Positions 17,666 to 27,226 are shown, counted from the stretch's first letter. The stretch is 64,000 bases of DNA from Clostridia bacterium (GCA_018436095.1 JAHDMJ010000018.1:186001-250000); one strand, 5' to 3'. The notes: generated from the sequence alone by a model not told the origin. Numbers and translations: made by a program.

Positions 17666-19048
17666 ATGGTTAAATATGACGATGGCGAACATGATGTAAA
17701 GTGTTCTTTTTGCGGCAAAAGCCAGGACATGGTAGCGAAGCTGGTGGCAGGACCCAGCGTTTACATTTGTGACGAATGTATTGAGCTGTGCAATGAAATT
17801 ATCGGCACGATCACTGATGAGGATGATTCCCTGGATGATAAATCCTGGGGCAGGGCTTTGCCGCCTAAAGAAATTAAAGATATTCTCGATCAATACGTAG
17901 TGGATCAGGATGTGGCGAAAATTGCTTTAGCCGTAGCCGTTTACAATCACTATAAGCGTATAGGCAGCCCCGGGGCCAAAGGGAAAAAGAGCAAGGAAAA
18001 GAATAGCCGTACCGCCAAAAATGATAAGGGAGAGCAGGTAGAGCTCCAAAAAAGCAATATCTTGCTTATCGGTCCTACAGGCAGCGGCAAAACCCTGTTG
18101 GCTCAAACCCTGGCCAAGATTTTGAAGGTGCCTTTTGCCATTGCCGACGCCACTTCGTTAACGGAAGCCGGTTACGTAGGCGAGGATGTGGAAAATATTC
18201 TGCTAAAGCTGATTCAAGCCGCCGACTACGATATCGAGAAAGCAGAACGGGGCATCATCTATATCGACGAAATCGATAAGATCACCCGGAAGTCGGAAAA
18301 CCCTTCCATAACCCGGGATGTTTCCGGCGAAGGCGTTCAGCAGGCTTTGCTGAAAATCCTGGAGGGCACAGTAGCCAGCGTGCCGCCTCAGGGCGGGCGT
18401 AAGCATCCCCATCAGGAGTTCCTGCAGTTGGATACGTCCAATGTGCTGTTTATTTGCGGCGGCGCTTTTGAGGGCATCGACAAAATCATCGGCAACCGGG
18501 TAGGCAAAAAAACCATGGGCTTTGGCGCCAAAGTGGAAAGCCGTAAGGAAACGAATTTGGCGGAGTACCTGAAGCAGCTAATGCCTCAGGATCTAATCAA
18601 ATACGGTATGATACCGGAATTTGTGGGCCGGGTGCCGGTGACCGTATCCCTGACCCCCCTCGACCGCAATGCTCTGGTGCGGATTTTGACGGAGCCCAAA
18701 AATGCTTTGGTTCGCCAGTATCAGGCTTTGCTGGAAATGGACGGTTGTGTGCTGGAGTTCACGGAGGAAGCTTTGGAAGCTATTGCTGATGAGGCGATCA
18801 AGCGTAATACCGGGGCCCGGGGACTCAGAGCGATTATGGAAGACTTGATGCGCAAAACCATGTTTGAGCTGCCTTCCCGCAAAGATATCCGCAAGTGCCT
18901 GGTGACTAAGGAAGCTGTGACAGACGGGGCCGAGCTGACCTTGCTGACCACATTAGCCGGCACCGGTACCGCCGTTGCCGCAGGAGCAGCTCCCGCCAAA
19001 GAAAAAGCCAAAGATGGCAAGGATGGTAAAGAGGAAGCCAGCGCTTGA
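17666..19048 (+). CDS. clpX: ATP-dependent Clp protease ATP-binding subunit ClpX
   Basis: 460 residues. Zinc-binding domain with [14 protein letters not shown], Walker A GPTGSGKT, the pore-loop GYVGEDVEN, Walker [10 protein letters not shown] and sensor regions. The C-terminus carries an extra ~40-residue Ala/Lys-rich tail not needed in most homologues. It unfolds substrates for ClpP. A good terminator follows at 19117. Confidence 0.98.
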   Translation: MVKYDDGEHDVKCSFCGKSQDMVAKLVAGPSVYICDECIELCNEIIGTITDEDDSLDDKSWGRALPPKEIKDILDQYVVDQDVAKIALAVAVYNHYKRIGSPGAKGKKSKEKNSRTAKNDKGEQVELQKSNILLIGPTGSGKTLLAQTLAKILKVPFAIADATSLTEAGYVGEDVENILLKLIQAADYDIEKAERGIIYIDEIDKITRKSENPSITRDVSGEGVQQALLKILEGTVASVPPQGGRKHPHQEFLQLDTSNVLFICGGAFEGIDKIIGNRVGKKTMGFGAKVESRKETNLAEYLKQLMPQDLIKYGMIPEFVGRVPVTVSLTPLDRNALVRILTEPKNALVRQYQALLEMDGCVLEFTEEALEAIADEAIKRNTGARGLRAIMEDLMRKTMFELPSRKDIRKCLVTKEAVTDGAELTLLTTLAGTGTAVAAGAAPAKEKAKDGKDGKEEASA

Positions 19049-19116
19049 TGTTTGGACATTACAGCAGATAATGGGAAAACAAGGTCTTATTGCATATGAA
19101 GCTGAAAAAAGGACAA

Positions 19117-19146
19117 GGGGGTCTCAATGTTGAGGCCCCCTTCTTT
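19117..19146 (+). terminator. Intrinsic terminator after clpX
   Basis: GGGGGTCTCA pairs with TGAGGCCCCC (one G-U) around ATGT, followed by TTCTTTT. It separates clpX from the convergent dapA. Confidence 0.85.
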
Positions 19147-19182
19147 TAGGTGGAGCATTTCTCTGTTTTCAGTGAGGGCTTG

Positions 19183-20061
19183 TTAAATCAATCCATACTC
19201 TTTTAAAGCGGTGCAGACGGTATTCCGTCCATTGCCGCTAATTTCTACAAGGGGCAGACGGCATTTCCCCACATGGAATCCCATTTGATTCATCGCCGCT
19301 TTTATAGGGATAGGGTTTATTTCACAAAATAGGGCATTGACTAAATTGATAGCACGAATTTGAAGGGAGCGGCTGGTATCCAGATCACCGTTAAAAAAGG
19401 CGGTAACCATTCTGCTGGTATCGGCGGGAACAATATTTGCCATAACTGAAATTACGCCCAGACCTCCCAAAGCCAATAGCGGCAGGACATTTCCGTCTTC
19501 GCCGGAGTAAATGGCCAGATCATCACTGCAAAGGAGCCTGGTTTGAGCCACCTGGTTTAAATTACACTCCTTAAGTGCTACGATGTTTTCAATGGCAGAT
19601 AAGCGTTTCAAAGTCTCCGGATTGATGTTTAAATTGGTTCTGGCAGGCACATTATATAGAACAATAGGTATAGTGACGGCTTCTGCCACAGCCTTGAAAT
19701 GCTGATATAATCCTTCCTGGGTAGTTTTGTTATAATAAGGAGTTACCAGGAGGAGGCAGTCAGCTCCAACAGACTGGGCATATTGACTCATCTCAATAGT
19801 ATATTGAGTATTGTTGCTGCCGGTTCCTGCCATAACAGGAATACGTTTGGCGACTTTTTCAACGGCAAAACGAATAATGGACTTATGCTCTTCCTTTGTC
19901 ATAGTTGAGGCTTCACCGGTAGTTCCGCCGATTAAAATGGCATTGCTGCCTTCCCTTAAATGCCAGTCGATAAGCTCTTCCAACTCCTCGTAATCCACAC
20001 CGTCATCGGTGAAGGGGGTCACCAAGGCCACACAGGAGCCTAGGAAAGGGGGCTGCTTCAT
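19183..20061 (-). CDS. dapA: 4-hydroxy-tetrahydrodipicolinate synthase
   Basis: 292 residues. The Schiff-base Lys in VALKECN, GGTTGEAST, and YNVPARTNL (catalytic Tyr) are conserved. It condenses pyruvate and aspartate semialdehyde on the lysine/diaminopimelate pathway. It stands alone on the minus strand with its own leader containing a strong hairpin. A DapA-family aldolase with other specificity is possible but the motifs favour true DapA. Confidence 0.93.
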   Translation of the reverse strand: MKQPPFLGSCVALVTPFTDDGVDYEELEELIDWHLREGSNAILIGGTTGEASTMTKEEHKSIIRFAVEKVAKRIPVMAGTGSNNTQYTIEMSQYAQSVGADCLLLVTPYYNKTTQEGLYQHFKAVAEAVTIPIVLYNVPARTNLNINPETLKRLSAIENIVALKECNLNQVAQTRLLCSDDLAIYSGEDGNVLPLLALGGLGVISVMANIVPADTSRMVTAFFNGDLDTSRSLQIRAINLVNALFCEINPIPIKAAMNQMGFHVGKCRLPLVEISGNGRNTVCTALKEYGLI

Positions 20062-20098
20062 GAAAATCGCTCTCCTTTTCTGTAATCTAAATTTATAT

Positions 20099-20129
20099 AA
20101 AACTGCCGGCAGGAATTGCCGGCAGTTTT
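20099..20129 (-). promoter_or_regulatory. Leader hairpin upstream of dapA, possible attenuator
   Basis: AAAACTGCCGGC and GCCGGCAGTTTT form a perfect 12-base stem with a seven-base loop, 38 bases before the dapA start on the minus strand, followed by TTTTATATAAATTT. A candidate promoter (TTGAAT, 17 bases, TAATAC on the minus strand, about 20190-20220) would put it inside the dapA transcript. I could not match the leader to the lysine riboswitch. Confidence 0.55.
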
Positions 20130-20396
20130 AAACACCAAACAAATCTTGTTACTAATAACCTTCAGCGTAAGTACCTATATCTCCTGGAGTATTAAGATAA
20201 TATATCATAATATTCAATTATATTTTGATTTAAATTAAAATAAAAAATAAATTAACGGATGATTCCTTAAATTAATAGGATAAGGATAACAGCTAAAAGC
20301 TATAGTGTCAAATAATATTTTTAAATAAATTGATTATCTGATAAAAAAATTATATTTTCATAAATGAGATTTAATGCAAGAAAAGGTAATGGAAAT
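20130..20396. other. AT-rich intergenic stretch, dapA leader and spacer
   Basis: Roughly 270 bases rich in A and T, with a small GTTA/TAAC hairpin near 20140-20155 and a candidate minus-strand promoter near 20190-20220. Nothing else is recognisable: no open frame, repeat or known RNA. Confidence 0.5.
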
Positions 20397-20460
20397 AAAT
20401 AAAAAGCACTTTGATCCTATATAGATATGCAGATTCCGGATCAAAAGTGCTTTTTATTTT
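20397..20460 (-). terminator. Bidirectional terminator of the small winged-helix gene
   Basis: AAAAAGCACTTTGATCC pairs with GGATCAAAAGTGCTTTTT (one bulge) around a 20-base loop. The minus-strand T-rich tail serves the gene ending at 20479. Confidence 0.8.
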
Positions 20461-20478
20461 TGTGTCTATGCTATTGCC

Positions 20479-20655
20479 TTATTTGGCGGCATAATAACAG
20501 TTTTTTGGGGACTCCACTTTTCCCTCAGCCTTCAAAGCTTTGATGGCTTTATCTACAGCCTTTTTGTCTTCACCTGCTTTTTCAGCGATCTCAGCAGACT
20601 TCATGGGCTGGCCGCTGGCTTGCAGAACCTCTAAAACTTTAGCATTAACATCCAT
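20479..20655 (-). CDS. 58-residue winged-helix/MarR-like DNA-binding protein
   Basis: Starts with MDVNAKVLEVLQASGQPMKSAEIAEKAG, a helix-turn-helix pattern, followed by a second helix (KKAVDKAIKALKAEGKVESP) and a wing ending in YYAAK. This is the compact wHTH form found in many anaerobes as a free-standing transcriptional regulator. AGGAGG lies nine bases before the ATG. It has its own promoter and terminator and is divergent from the Tad locus, so it is a candidate regulator of that locus; this is inference from position only. Confidence 0.85.
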   Translation of the reverse strand: MDVNAKVLEVLQASGQPMKSAEIAEKAGEDKKAVDKAIKALKAEGKVESPKNCYYAAK

Positions 20656-20687
20656 AGCGCATACCTCCTGCCTTTATGATTAACGAT

Positions 20688-20716
20688 ATTCTATGCTGTT
20701 TTGACGAAAAATACAA
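20688..20716 (-). promoter_or_regulatory. Promoter for the 58-residue wHTH gene
   Basis: On the minus strand TTGTAT (plus 20711-20716) and TAGAAT (plus 20688-20693) are separated by 17 bases. Confidence 0.55.
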
Positions 20717-20741
20717 GGAAAAAGAAAAAAATCATTGTCTC

Positions 20742-20770
20742 TTTACAAAACTGGAATAAAATGGTATATT
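20742..20770 (+). promoter_or_regulatory. Promoter for the Tad/Flp locus
   Basis: TTTACA at 20742-20747 and TATATT at 20765-20770 with a 17-base spacer, 24 bases before the first cpaF-like gene. The two divergent promoters lie 25 bases apart. Confidence 0.65.
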
Positions 20771-20794
20771 ATGAAATAAAAGGAGAATATTTCC

Positions 20795-21943
20795 ATGGCC
20801 AGACCAGAATATGCCGAATGTTTGCAAGAGATTGAAGGAGCACTCTCATCCAGAGCGGCCCGGGAAGGGGAATGGTCCGACAGTGCCGTGCGGCAGACTC
20901 TGGAGGCCTTGGTTCTTGACCGGGGCAGAGCCTTCGGTCTGGGCCTGGAGGAGAAGGAAGCCCTGCTGGAGCAGTTGTTCAACCGCTTTCGCCGCCTGGA
21001 CCGCTTGCAGCCTTTGATGGAGGATGAAGAAGTTACCGATGTATTGATCAATGGCTGCCAACAGGTGTATGTGGAGAGAAAGGGCCGGCTGATGCCGGCC
21101 GGCATAGCCTTTGATGATGACCGTCAGGTTTTTCAGTTGATTCAGCGGGTTTGTGATCAGGTTAATCGTCAGGTTAATCAGGCCAACCCCATGGTGGACG
21201 CCAGGCTGCCCGACGGCTCCCGTATCGGAGCTGTGTTGCCGCCGGTAGCTTTAGATGGCCCCGTGCTGGCGATTCGGAAGTTTGCACCCAAAAGCTTTAG
21301 CCTGGAGGAGTTGACGGCTCAAGGATCTTTGACGAAGGATGTAGCCGGGGAATTAGCCGAGGCAGTAAGGCAGCGGAGGTCGATTTTTATCAGCGGCGGC
21401 ACCGGCAGCGGCAAGACCACTTTGCTGAATACTTTGGCTAATTTAGTACCGGCAGGAGAGCGGATTGTGACGGTGGAAGACGCCGCCGAACTGAAAATTG
21501 GCGGCCAGGCCAATTTAGTCCGCCTGGAAGCCCGGCCGCCAAATACGGAGGGTCAAGGCGAAGTGACACTAAGGCAATTGGTACGTATGGCTCTGCGGCT
21601 GCGGCCGGACAGGATTATCGTCGGAGAGGTTAGGGGAGGAGAGGCTTTGGATATGCTGCAAGCCATGAATACGGGGCACAGGGGGGCTATGTCCAGCGGC
21701 CATGCCAATTCAGCCGCCGATATGCTGGAGAGGCTGGAGACTATGGCGATGATGGCAGGCTTAGGCTTGCCTGCAGACGCTATCCGGCGGCAGATCGGTG
21801 CCGCCTTGGATTTAGTGGTGCATTTGGAGAGGCAGGCAGAGGGCGGAAGGCAGGTCACAGAAGTTATCCAGGTCTTAAATTGGCTGGGGGCAAGGCCGCA
21901 GATCAAAAGGTTATATGAGAGGGAAAAGGGGAAAGAGCTTTAG
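20795..21943 (+). CDS. CpaF/TadA-type secretion ATPase 1
   Basis: 382 residues of the VirB11/CpaF family. Walker A SGGTGSGKTT at ~199-208, the Asp/His boxes (DAAELKIG, TGHRGAMSSGHANS), Walker B region IIVGEVRGGEALD. It powers assembly of Flp-type pili at the inner face of the membrane. AAAGGAG precedes the ATG. It overlaps the membrane-platform gene by 29 bases and is the first gene of the Tad locus. Confidence 0.93.
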   Translation: MARPEYAECLQEIEGALSSRAAREGEWSDSAVRQTLEALVLDRGRAFGLGLEEKEALLEQLFNRFRRLDRLQPLMEDEEVTDVLINGCQQVYVERKGRLMPAGIAFDDDRQVFQLIQRVCDQVNRQVNQANPMVDARLPDGSRIGAVLPPVALDGPVLAIRKFAPKSFSLEELTAQGSLTKDVAGELAEAVRQRRSIFISGGTGSGKTTLLNTLANLVPAGERIVTVEDAAELKIGGQANLVRLEARPPNTEGQGEVTLRQLVRMALRLRPDRIIVGEVRGGEALDMLQAMNTGHRGAMSSGHANSAADMLERLETMAMMAGLGLPADAIRRQIGAALDLVVHLERQAEGGRQVTEVIQVLNWLGARPQIKRLYEREKGKEL

Positions 21944-23141
21944 CGGAGGGGGAAAAGAGTTGCGGCTGCTTTTGATGAAGGCAGGTCTGGCCCTGGCAGC
22001 GTTGGCAGCGGCAGCCCTGTATTTCCGGATCAAACCCTTGCTGTTGGCGGCTGCGGTGCTGGTCTACCGGCTGACCTTACCTCTCTTGATGAGCCAAAGA
22101 AAGAGCCGGCAGGGCCGGAGGTTGAGAAAAGAAGCCGTTTTATGGCTGGAGGAATTGACCCTGGGATTAAAAGCAGGCAAGGCTTTGGCTGCGGCTACCC
22201 GGGATTTGGCTCATCGTATCCTTGCCTCTCCCGGTAAGGCCACAGAAAACGGCCAGGCGGCGGCAGCCTGGCGCCAATGCCTGAGCCTGCTGGAATTGAA
22301 TTATCCGGTAGACCTGGCTTATAAAGAATTGGCCCTGGGTCTGGATATAGGGGAGTTTAGGGCTCTGGCTGCGGTATTGGCATCGGCGGTAAAGACAGGG
22401 GCCAGTCTCAGCCAGGTGTTTATCCAGTGTACCGCCGCCATACGGGAGCAGTTGGCAGGATGGGAGGTTCTGGAGGCCCGGCTGGCTGCCAGAAGACTGG
22501 AAGGCTGCCTCCTGGCGGCAGCACCGGCAGTATATACGGCTTTTTTGCGGCTGGCGGCACCGGCCTACATGGAGTCTCTTTATAGGGGCCTAGGGCCGGT
22601 AATAACCGCAGTAGTTTTTGGTCTGCAAATGTTCGGCAGCTTCTTGTTTTTTCATTTGCTGCTACAGGAGGAGGACCCGGCGGCGGAGCTGATGCTGGCT
22701 GATTTTCAGGAGGAAATGGCTTTACAGTTATCTGCAGGCCTCAGCTTGCCGGAAGCCTGGCAGCAGGCAGCAGGAAGCCGCCGGTCGGCAGCTTTATTGA
22801 CGGAGGCGGAGAGGACCACAGGCGGCGTGGACAGCCTGTTGCTTGCAGTAGCCGGACAGCTGGCTGTAGGTGTTCCCTTTGCCGCCGTTTTAGAAAGAAT
22901 GAGATTCGGCGAGGGGGCGGAGTTTTGCCGTTTAATCGAGCTGCTGCTGCAAAATTACGGCCTGGGCAGCAGTTCCCTGGCGGCGATGCTGCGGCTTGAG
23001 GCTAAAGAAAGCAGACAAAGATGCCTATTAAGCCAGAAAGCCCGGGACAGCCGCAGGGAAACCTGGCTGTTGTTTCCTATGATACTGCTGCTGGTTTCGT
23101 CTTTATTGCTGACAGCCGCTCCGGCGCTGCTGAGTCTTTAA
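21915..23141 (+). CDS. TadB/TadC-type membrane platform protein, two-lobed
   Basis: 408 residues. Hydrophobic segments near residues 15-55, 190-250 and at the C-terminus (~385-405), with two cytosolic GspF-like helical lobes (~60-190 and ~262-385). The arrangement looks like a fusion of the TadB and TadC halves that are separate genes further on. It pairs with the overlapping CpaF-type ATPase. Assignment rests on hydropathy and context as much as on motif. Confidence 0.75.
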   Translation: MRGKRGKSFSGGGKELRLLLMKAGLALAALAAAALYFRIKPLLLAAAVLVYRLTLPLLMSQRKSRQGRRLRKEAVLWLEELTLGLKAGKALAAATRDLAHRILASPGKATENGQAAAAWRQCLSLLELNYPVDLAYKELALGLDIGEFRALAAVLASAVKTGASLSQVFIQCTAAIREQLAGWEVLEARLAARRLEGCLLAAAPAVYTAFLRLAAPAYMESLYRGLGPVITAVVFGLQMFGSFLFFHLLLQEEDPAAELMLADFQEEMALQLSAGLSLPEAWQQAAGSRRSAALLTEAERTTGGVDSLLLAVAGQLAVGVPFAAVLERMRFGEGAEFCRLIELLLQNYGLGSSSLAAMLRLEAKESRQRCLLSQKARDSRRETWLLFPMILLLVSSLLLTAAPALLSL

Positions 23142-23205
23142 CTAGTCAATAAGTAATTATAAAATTACTTATAAAAGAAGATAACGAATGGAAGGAGTGA
23201 AAGGA

Positions 23206-23388
23206 TTGAACAGGTTTCTATGGGAAGAAGAAGGCTTAGGTACGGTAGAGGTTGTGCTGATTTTGGCCGTGCTGGTAGGTATAGCTCTGGTTTTTCGCCA
23301 GTATATTTTCGGCTTTGTCAAAGATATCATGGAAAACATTATGGGCGGCGCCACTATGGATATCCGTACTAACCCTTTAGGCCAATAA
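23206..23388 (+). CDS. Flp-type (type IVb) pilin-like protein
   Basis: About 60 residues from TTG at 23206 (GGAGTGAAAGG upstream; an ATG at 23188 would add six residues). A short charged leader ending EEEGLGTVEVVLI precedes a hydrophobic stretch, with Glu five residues into the mature part as in type IV pilins. Such Flp1-like proteins are the pilus subunits. The prepilin peptidase at 36.1 kb would process it. Confidence 0.78.
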   Translation: MNRFLWEEEGLGTVEVVLILAVLVGIALVFRQYIFGFVKDIMENIMGGATMDIRTNPLGQ

Positions 23389-23415
23389 AGCAAAGAAAAT
23401 CAAGAGGAGACAACC

Positions 23416-24465
23416 GTGAAAGCTTTGTTTTTTATTACCGCTTCAGAAAAAATACCCGAATTCATTTATCCGGCAGCTGATATCAATGCTGCGGACCGGT
23501 TGATTATCCAGCAAGACGCCATGACTTTGCCCGGGGCAGAAGAGTTGATTGCCGCTTGGCCGAAGGAAAAAGACAAGGTGCTGCTGCTGACCGGCGGCGG
23601 ACATGACGGGCCTTGGATCAGGTTATTTCTTGCTAATGGTTTTTTGAACATATTGCGGGGCGCTAATGCCACAAAAGCAAATATCGGTTACCGCCTCCGG
23701 AATCCCGCCGGTCTCCAAAACCTGGATGATAGTTTGTCCTGCAAAGAGCAGCATTATAGAGATGCAAAAGAAGAAAAGGCCGTTGCTGAAGATGGTGTGG
23801 AAGTGCAGGCATTTTGGTCCGCTACGGGGCGCACCGGCGCTACCAGCATGGCTATTATGGAGGCTTTGGCTTTAGCCGGGGCAGGAAAAGAGGTGCTGCT
23901 TTTGGATTTTCATGAGCCGTCTCCGGCCATCTGCGGCTATTTATCCGTCAGGCATCCTAAAAATTATGACCCGTTAAAGCTGATCAACCAGTTGGAAGAG
24001 GGCAGCCTTACTGTAGAAAAAGCCGAAAATTATTTAGTTAAAACCCAGGGTTTGCGGATTTTTCCAGGCTTTAGCTTTGACAGTTATCAATATTTTACCC
24101 TGGAGCATTGCCGGCGGCTGCTTGGCCTCTGTAAAAGCTGTTATCAAAATCTTATTATTGATTGCGCTCCCGGCTTGGTCTACAGCAGCACCTATGGAGC
24201 CATGTCTATGGCTACAGCCATTCGGCCTGTGGTTGTTCCGGACAGGCGTCTGCTGGCTTATCAGCAGCAGCAGGTGGAATTTATGCAAAAGCATTGGCAG
24301 GTTAAAGGAGAAATCTCCTTTATAATCAATCATCTCTACAATCGTGACCAGGAGGATATCAGCAGAGAAGAACTGGAGGCAATTCATCCCCGAGCCAAAC
24401 ATGTTCCTCAGCAAAAGGCTATTGCTCACAAGGATTATGCGGCAGCTGCCGGCGGCAGGAGGTAA
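23416..24465 (+). CDS. CpaE/TadZ-like MinD-family protein with deviant P-loop
   Basis: 349 residues with GTG start after GAGGAG. The N-terminal ~110 residues form an atypical receiver-like domain; the rest is MinD/ParA-like. The P-loop reads WSATGRTGATSMA and lacks the Lys of the KGGxGKT motif, while LLLDFHEPSP (switch-like) and LIIDCAPG (Walker B-like) remain. TadZ/CpaE proteins localise the pilus machine; several also have degenerate P-loops. It lies two bases before the second ATPase gene. Confidence 0.8.
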   Translation: MKALFFITASEKIPEFIYPAADINAADRLIIQQDAMTLPGAEELIAAWPKEKDKVLLLTGGGHDGPWIRLFLANGFLNILRGANATKANIGYRLRNPAGLQNLDDSLSCKEQHYRDAKEEKAVAEDGVEVQAFWSATGRTGATSMAIMEALALAGAGKEVLLLDFHEPSPAICGYLSVRHPKNYDPLKLINQLEEGSLTVEKAENYLVKTQGLRIFPGFSFDSYQYFTLEHCRRLLGLCKSCYQNLIIDCAPGLVYSSTYGAMSMATAIRPVVVPDRRLLAYQQQQVEFMQKHWQVKGEISFIINHLYNRDQEDISREELEAIHPRAKHVPQQKAIAHKDYAAAAGGRR

Positions 24466-24467
24466 AA

Positions 24468-25616
24468 ATGCTTATTGATCCGGCAACGATTTTTACTAAG
24501 GCCCCCTTTACACCGGCGGTAAAGGATTATCAAAGGCATCTGGAAAGAACTATCGAATTGATGATTGAAGAAAAAACCGAACTGATCAATGCTTACCAGG
24601 CAAGAAAGGTACAGCAGGTAATGGTTCGGGCCGAACTTGCCCAAATCATTCAGAAGCATTTCCCGGATTTTGCCGGGGAGCCGCAGTTCTATGATGATGC
24701 TCTCGCTTTACTCTTAGGCTACGGGCCTTTAGAACCATACCTGGCCGATCCTCTGATCACCGATATTTTAGGCAACAATAAAAATACCTGGTTTGTCAAA
24801 AAACGAGGCTATCAAATCCGTATACCCTTGTCCTTTGAATCGGAGCAAAGCTATCTTAAATTTTTATATAAGGTTGCGGCTGCAGCCGGCGGCAAAATTG
24901 ACGAAAATCAAAATGCCGCTGCGGTTTTTACCGACCGGCAGAGGCTGATGAGGATAGTCATCACCCTGGGGCCTTTAGGTATGACCTCGCCCCTTATTGC
25001 CATCAGGAAGCATGCCGAGACTTATACGCTGGGCCAATTAATTCAGGAAAACATGCTGACCTCTGAGCAGGCCCGGCTTCTAAGGAATGCCGTAGAAAAC
25101 CGGCAAACCATTGTCATTGCCGGCAGGGGCGGGTCCGGCAAGACGACGCTGATGGCCTCTCTTATTGATCAGGTACCCGCTGATGAGCGGGCGGTTTTAT
25201 TGCAGGAAACCTGTGAGATCGTTCCCCGGCATCCCAATATTACAAATAAGATGATCCGCCTCTCCGATAATGCCTCGGTCAGGGATTATACCCTGTTTGA
25301 GCTGACGAAGCTGGCTCTCCTTGAAAGCGTGGACCGTATTTTCATTGCGGAGCTGAAAGACAGAGAAGCTTTCGATTTCTTTAACGCCATTTATACCGGC
25401 CATGCCGGCAGCATGACTACCCTGCACAGCCCCGTTAAGGAGCTAAACCCGGAGGCTGTGATCAACCGGCTTCTGCAGCTAATGGCCCGGGCAGCCACGG
25501 GCATTCCCCATAGGGAGCTGTGCAGTATGCTGGAAAAGTCATTGGATATTATCGTTTTCATGGAGGAATTTAAGGTTTTGGACATCGTCACAGTAAAGAA
25601 GGAAGGGGAGGTGTGA
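24468..25616 (+). CDS. CpaF/TadA-type secretion ATPase 2
   Basis: 382 residues. Longer N-terminal helical region than ATPase 1, then GYGPLEPYLADPLITDIL, Walker A GRGGSGKTT (~residue 223), Walker B region IFIAELKDREAFDF and the His-box YTGHAGSMTTLHS. A second complete motor in the same locus implies two assembly complexes or a dedicated secretion branch. The stop overlaps the region of the next gene's ribosome site. Confidence 0.92.
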   Translation: MLIDPATIFTKAPFTPAVKDYQRHLERTIELMIEEKTELINAYQARKVQQVMVRAELAQIIQKHFPDFAGEPQFYDDALALLLGYGPLEPYLADPLITDILGNNKNTWFVKKRGYQIRIPLSFESEQSYLKFLYKVAAAAGGKIDENQNAAAVFTDRQRLMRIVITLGPLGMTSPLIAIRKHAETYTLGQLIQENMLTSEQARLLRNAVENRQTIVIAGRGGSGKTTLMASLIDQVPADERAVLLQETCEIVPRHPNITNKMIRLSDNASVRDYTLFELTKLALLESVDRIFIAELKDREAFDFFNAIYTGHAGSMTTLHSPVKELNPEAVINRLLQLMARAATGIPHRELCSMLEKSLDIIVFMEEFKVLDIVTVKKEGEV

Positions 25617-25621
25617 GCAGC

Positions 25622-26395
25622 ATGGCCGTTAAAAGAAGCATCAGGGAATTTCTTGTTTGGTTAAACCGGCTGATTTACCAATCGGGAATTGCCGGGAGGT
25701 TGCCTTGGTTTAACGATAAGGTATTGCTGCTTTGCCTTTTGGCTGCAGCTTTCCTGGTCTATATCAAGCTCTCGGCAGCCGGCAGGTTTATTGCTTTAAC
25801 CTATGGGTTTATTGCCCTGGTGGCCTTGACGACTTTTTTGCTGCTTTTGGTTTTAATGAATAAAGCGAAGCTGCGTAAAAGTTTTTTAAGCTTCCTGACG
25901 ATTTACAGCAACTTTTATGCCGCTGAAGCCGATGAAATACAAGCTTTAGAAAAGGCGGCAGACTACATTGAAGATCCTTTCAGAAGCATCATCAAACGTT
26001 GGACAGCTTTCTACAAAGGACGAAAGGAGCTTTCCTTTGATGAAGCCCTGGCCGGTATTCTCAGCGATACCGGCGATGAGCCGGAGGTTCGGAAATTTAT
26101 CAATATGACCCGGATAAGTCACCGCTACGGCGGCGATTATCAAGGGCTGTTAAAAAAGATGATCCGCCAGGGGCAGTATAAAGAGGAGAGCCTTGCTAAA
26201 AAAGCCTCTACCGCCGCTTTGGGTACCGGACTGATTCTTTTTATGATAATAATGAATCTGATATTGTTGTTCAGTCTGCTCAATCAAGCTGAGCTAGCGG
26301 TGTTTTTCCATTCGGCAAAAGGAAGGCTGCATCTTTTCCTTAATGCTCTGGCTACTTTAACCAGCATTGGTTTTGTGTTTAATATCAACAAATAG
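25622..26395 (+). CDS. TadB-like membrane platform protein
   Basis: 257 residues from the ATG at 25622 (GGGGAGG ten bases upstream; a GTG at 25613 abuts it). Two membrane segments near residues 35-80, a cytosolic GspF-like helical region, then two C-terminal membrane segments (~200-255). With the next gene it makes the split TadB/TadC platform for ATPase 2. Confidence 0.75.
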   Translation: MAVKRSIREFLVWLNRLIYQSGIAGRLPWFNDKVLLLCLLAAAFLVYIKLSAAGRFIALTYGFIALVALTTFLLLLVLMNKAKLRKSFLSFLTIYSNFYAAEADEIQALEKAADYIEDPFRSIIKRWTAFYKGRKELSFDEALAGILSDTGDEPEVRKFINMTRISHRYGGDYQGLLKKMIRQGQYKEESLAKKASTAALGTGLILFMIIMNLILLFSLLNQAELAVFFHSAKGRLHLFLNALATLTSIGFVFNINK

Positions 26396-26403
26396 GAGGC
26401 GGT

Positions 26404-27210
26404 ATGCTTACTTTCCTGTCCGGGATCTTTTGCGGTTTTGGCTGTTACTTTGCAATTACCGGTTGGTATACCTATGTTTTGCGCTGCCGCTTTTATAATT
26501 ATAAGCCATTTGCTCCCTTGGAGGATAAGCTTAGGGAGTTGCCGGGCCAGATCAGGCTGCGGCAGCGGCTGGATCAGGCCGGCCGGCCTTTGAGAATGAG
26601 GCCGTTGCATTATTATCTCCTCCATATTGCTGTACCGCTGTTTCTCTGGTGTTTTCTGCGTCAGGCGGTGCCGGCAATTAATCTGGCTGCCGCAATGGTA
26701 TTTGGTTTCTTTGTTGTGGATATTTTGATTTACTCCTGCTGCCAGGAGCGAAAAAAAGCTTTCAAAATGGACTTCCCCATATTTTTAGAAACGGTGGAAC
26801 TGGCGGCGGCGGCAGGATTACCGGAAGAGCAGGCTTTTCTATTGGCGGCTGAAAATGTCCGGTCTAAAGCGATGAAGGAAGAATTGGCTCTGCTGGCAGC
26901 CAGACTTTATGCCACCAAAGATCCTTCGGAAGCTTTGCGGGTCTTTTCTGAGCGGGTGACTATAGCGGAAGCAAAGATACTGGAAATGGCCCTTGGCCAA
27001 GGGGAAAAAACCGGCAAGGTGGAGGCTGTTTTGGAGAATATCACCAACAGTATGTTTAACCGGGTGATTGCGATGATTAATGTTCAGGAGAAGGCCTGCG
27101 AATATAAGATTATGGCCGCCCTTTTTATCTTGCTGGCGGGGATTATGAACCTGCTGTTTCAGGCCTATTTTACAGACTTAAATATTGGGTTACAAGGGAT
27201 TTTCGGATAA
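26404..27210 (+). CDS. TadC-like membrane platform protein
   Basis: 268 residues. N-terminal membrane segment, a pair near residues 70-115, cytosolic lobe with ETVELAAAAGLPEEQAFLLAAENV and GQGEKTGKVEAVL typical of GspF-family platforms, and a C-terminal membrane segment. AATAGGAGG precedes the ATG. Confidence 0.78.
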   Translation: MLTFLSGIFCGFGCYFAITGWYTYVLRCRFYNYKPFAPLEDKLRELPGQIRLRQRLDQAGRPLRMRPLHYYLLHIAVPLFLWCFLRQAVPAINLAAAMVFGFFVVDILIYSCCQERKKAFKMDFPIFLETVELAAAAGLPEEQAFLLAAENVRSKAMKEELALLAARLYATKDPSEALRVFSERVTIAEAKILEMALGQGEKTGKVEAVLENITNSMFNRVIAMINVQEKACEYKIMAALFILLAGIMNLLFQAYFTDLNIGLQGIFG

Positions 27211-27226
27211 AGGAAGGATGGAAAGG

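Noticed and set aside
20062-20220. Lysine riboswitch in front of dapA
   Set aside because: The leader is too short (about 130 bases) and lacks the conserved five-helix core sequences.
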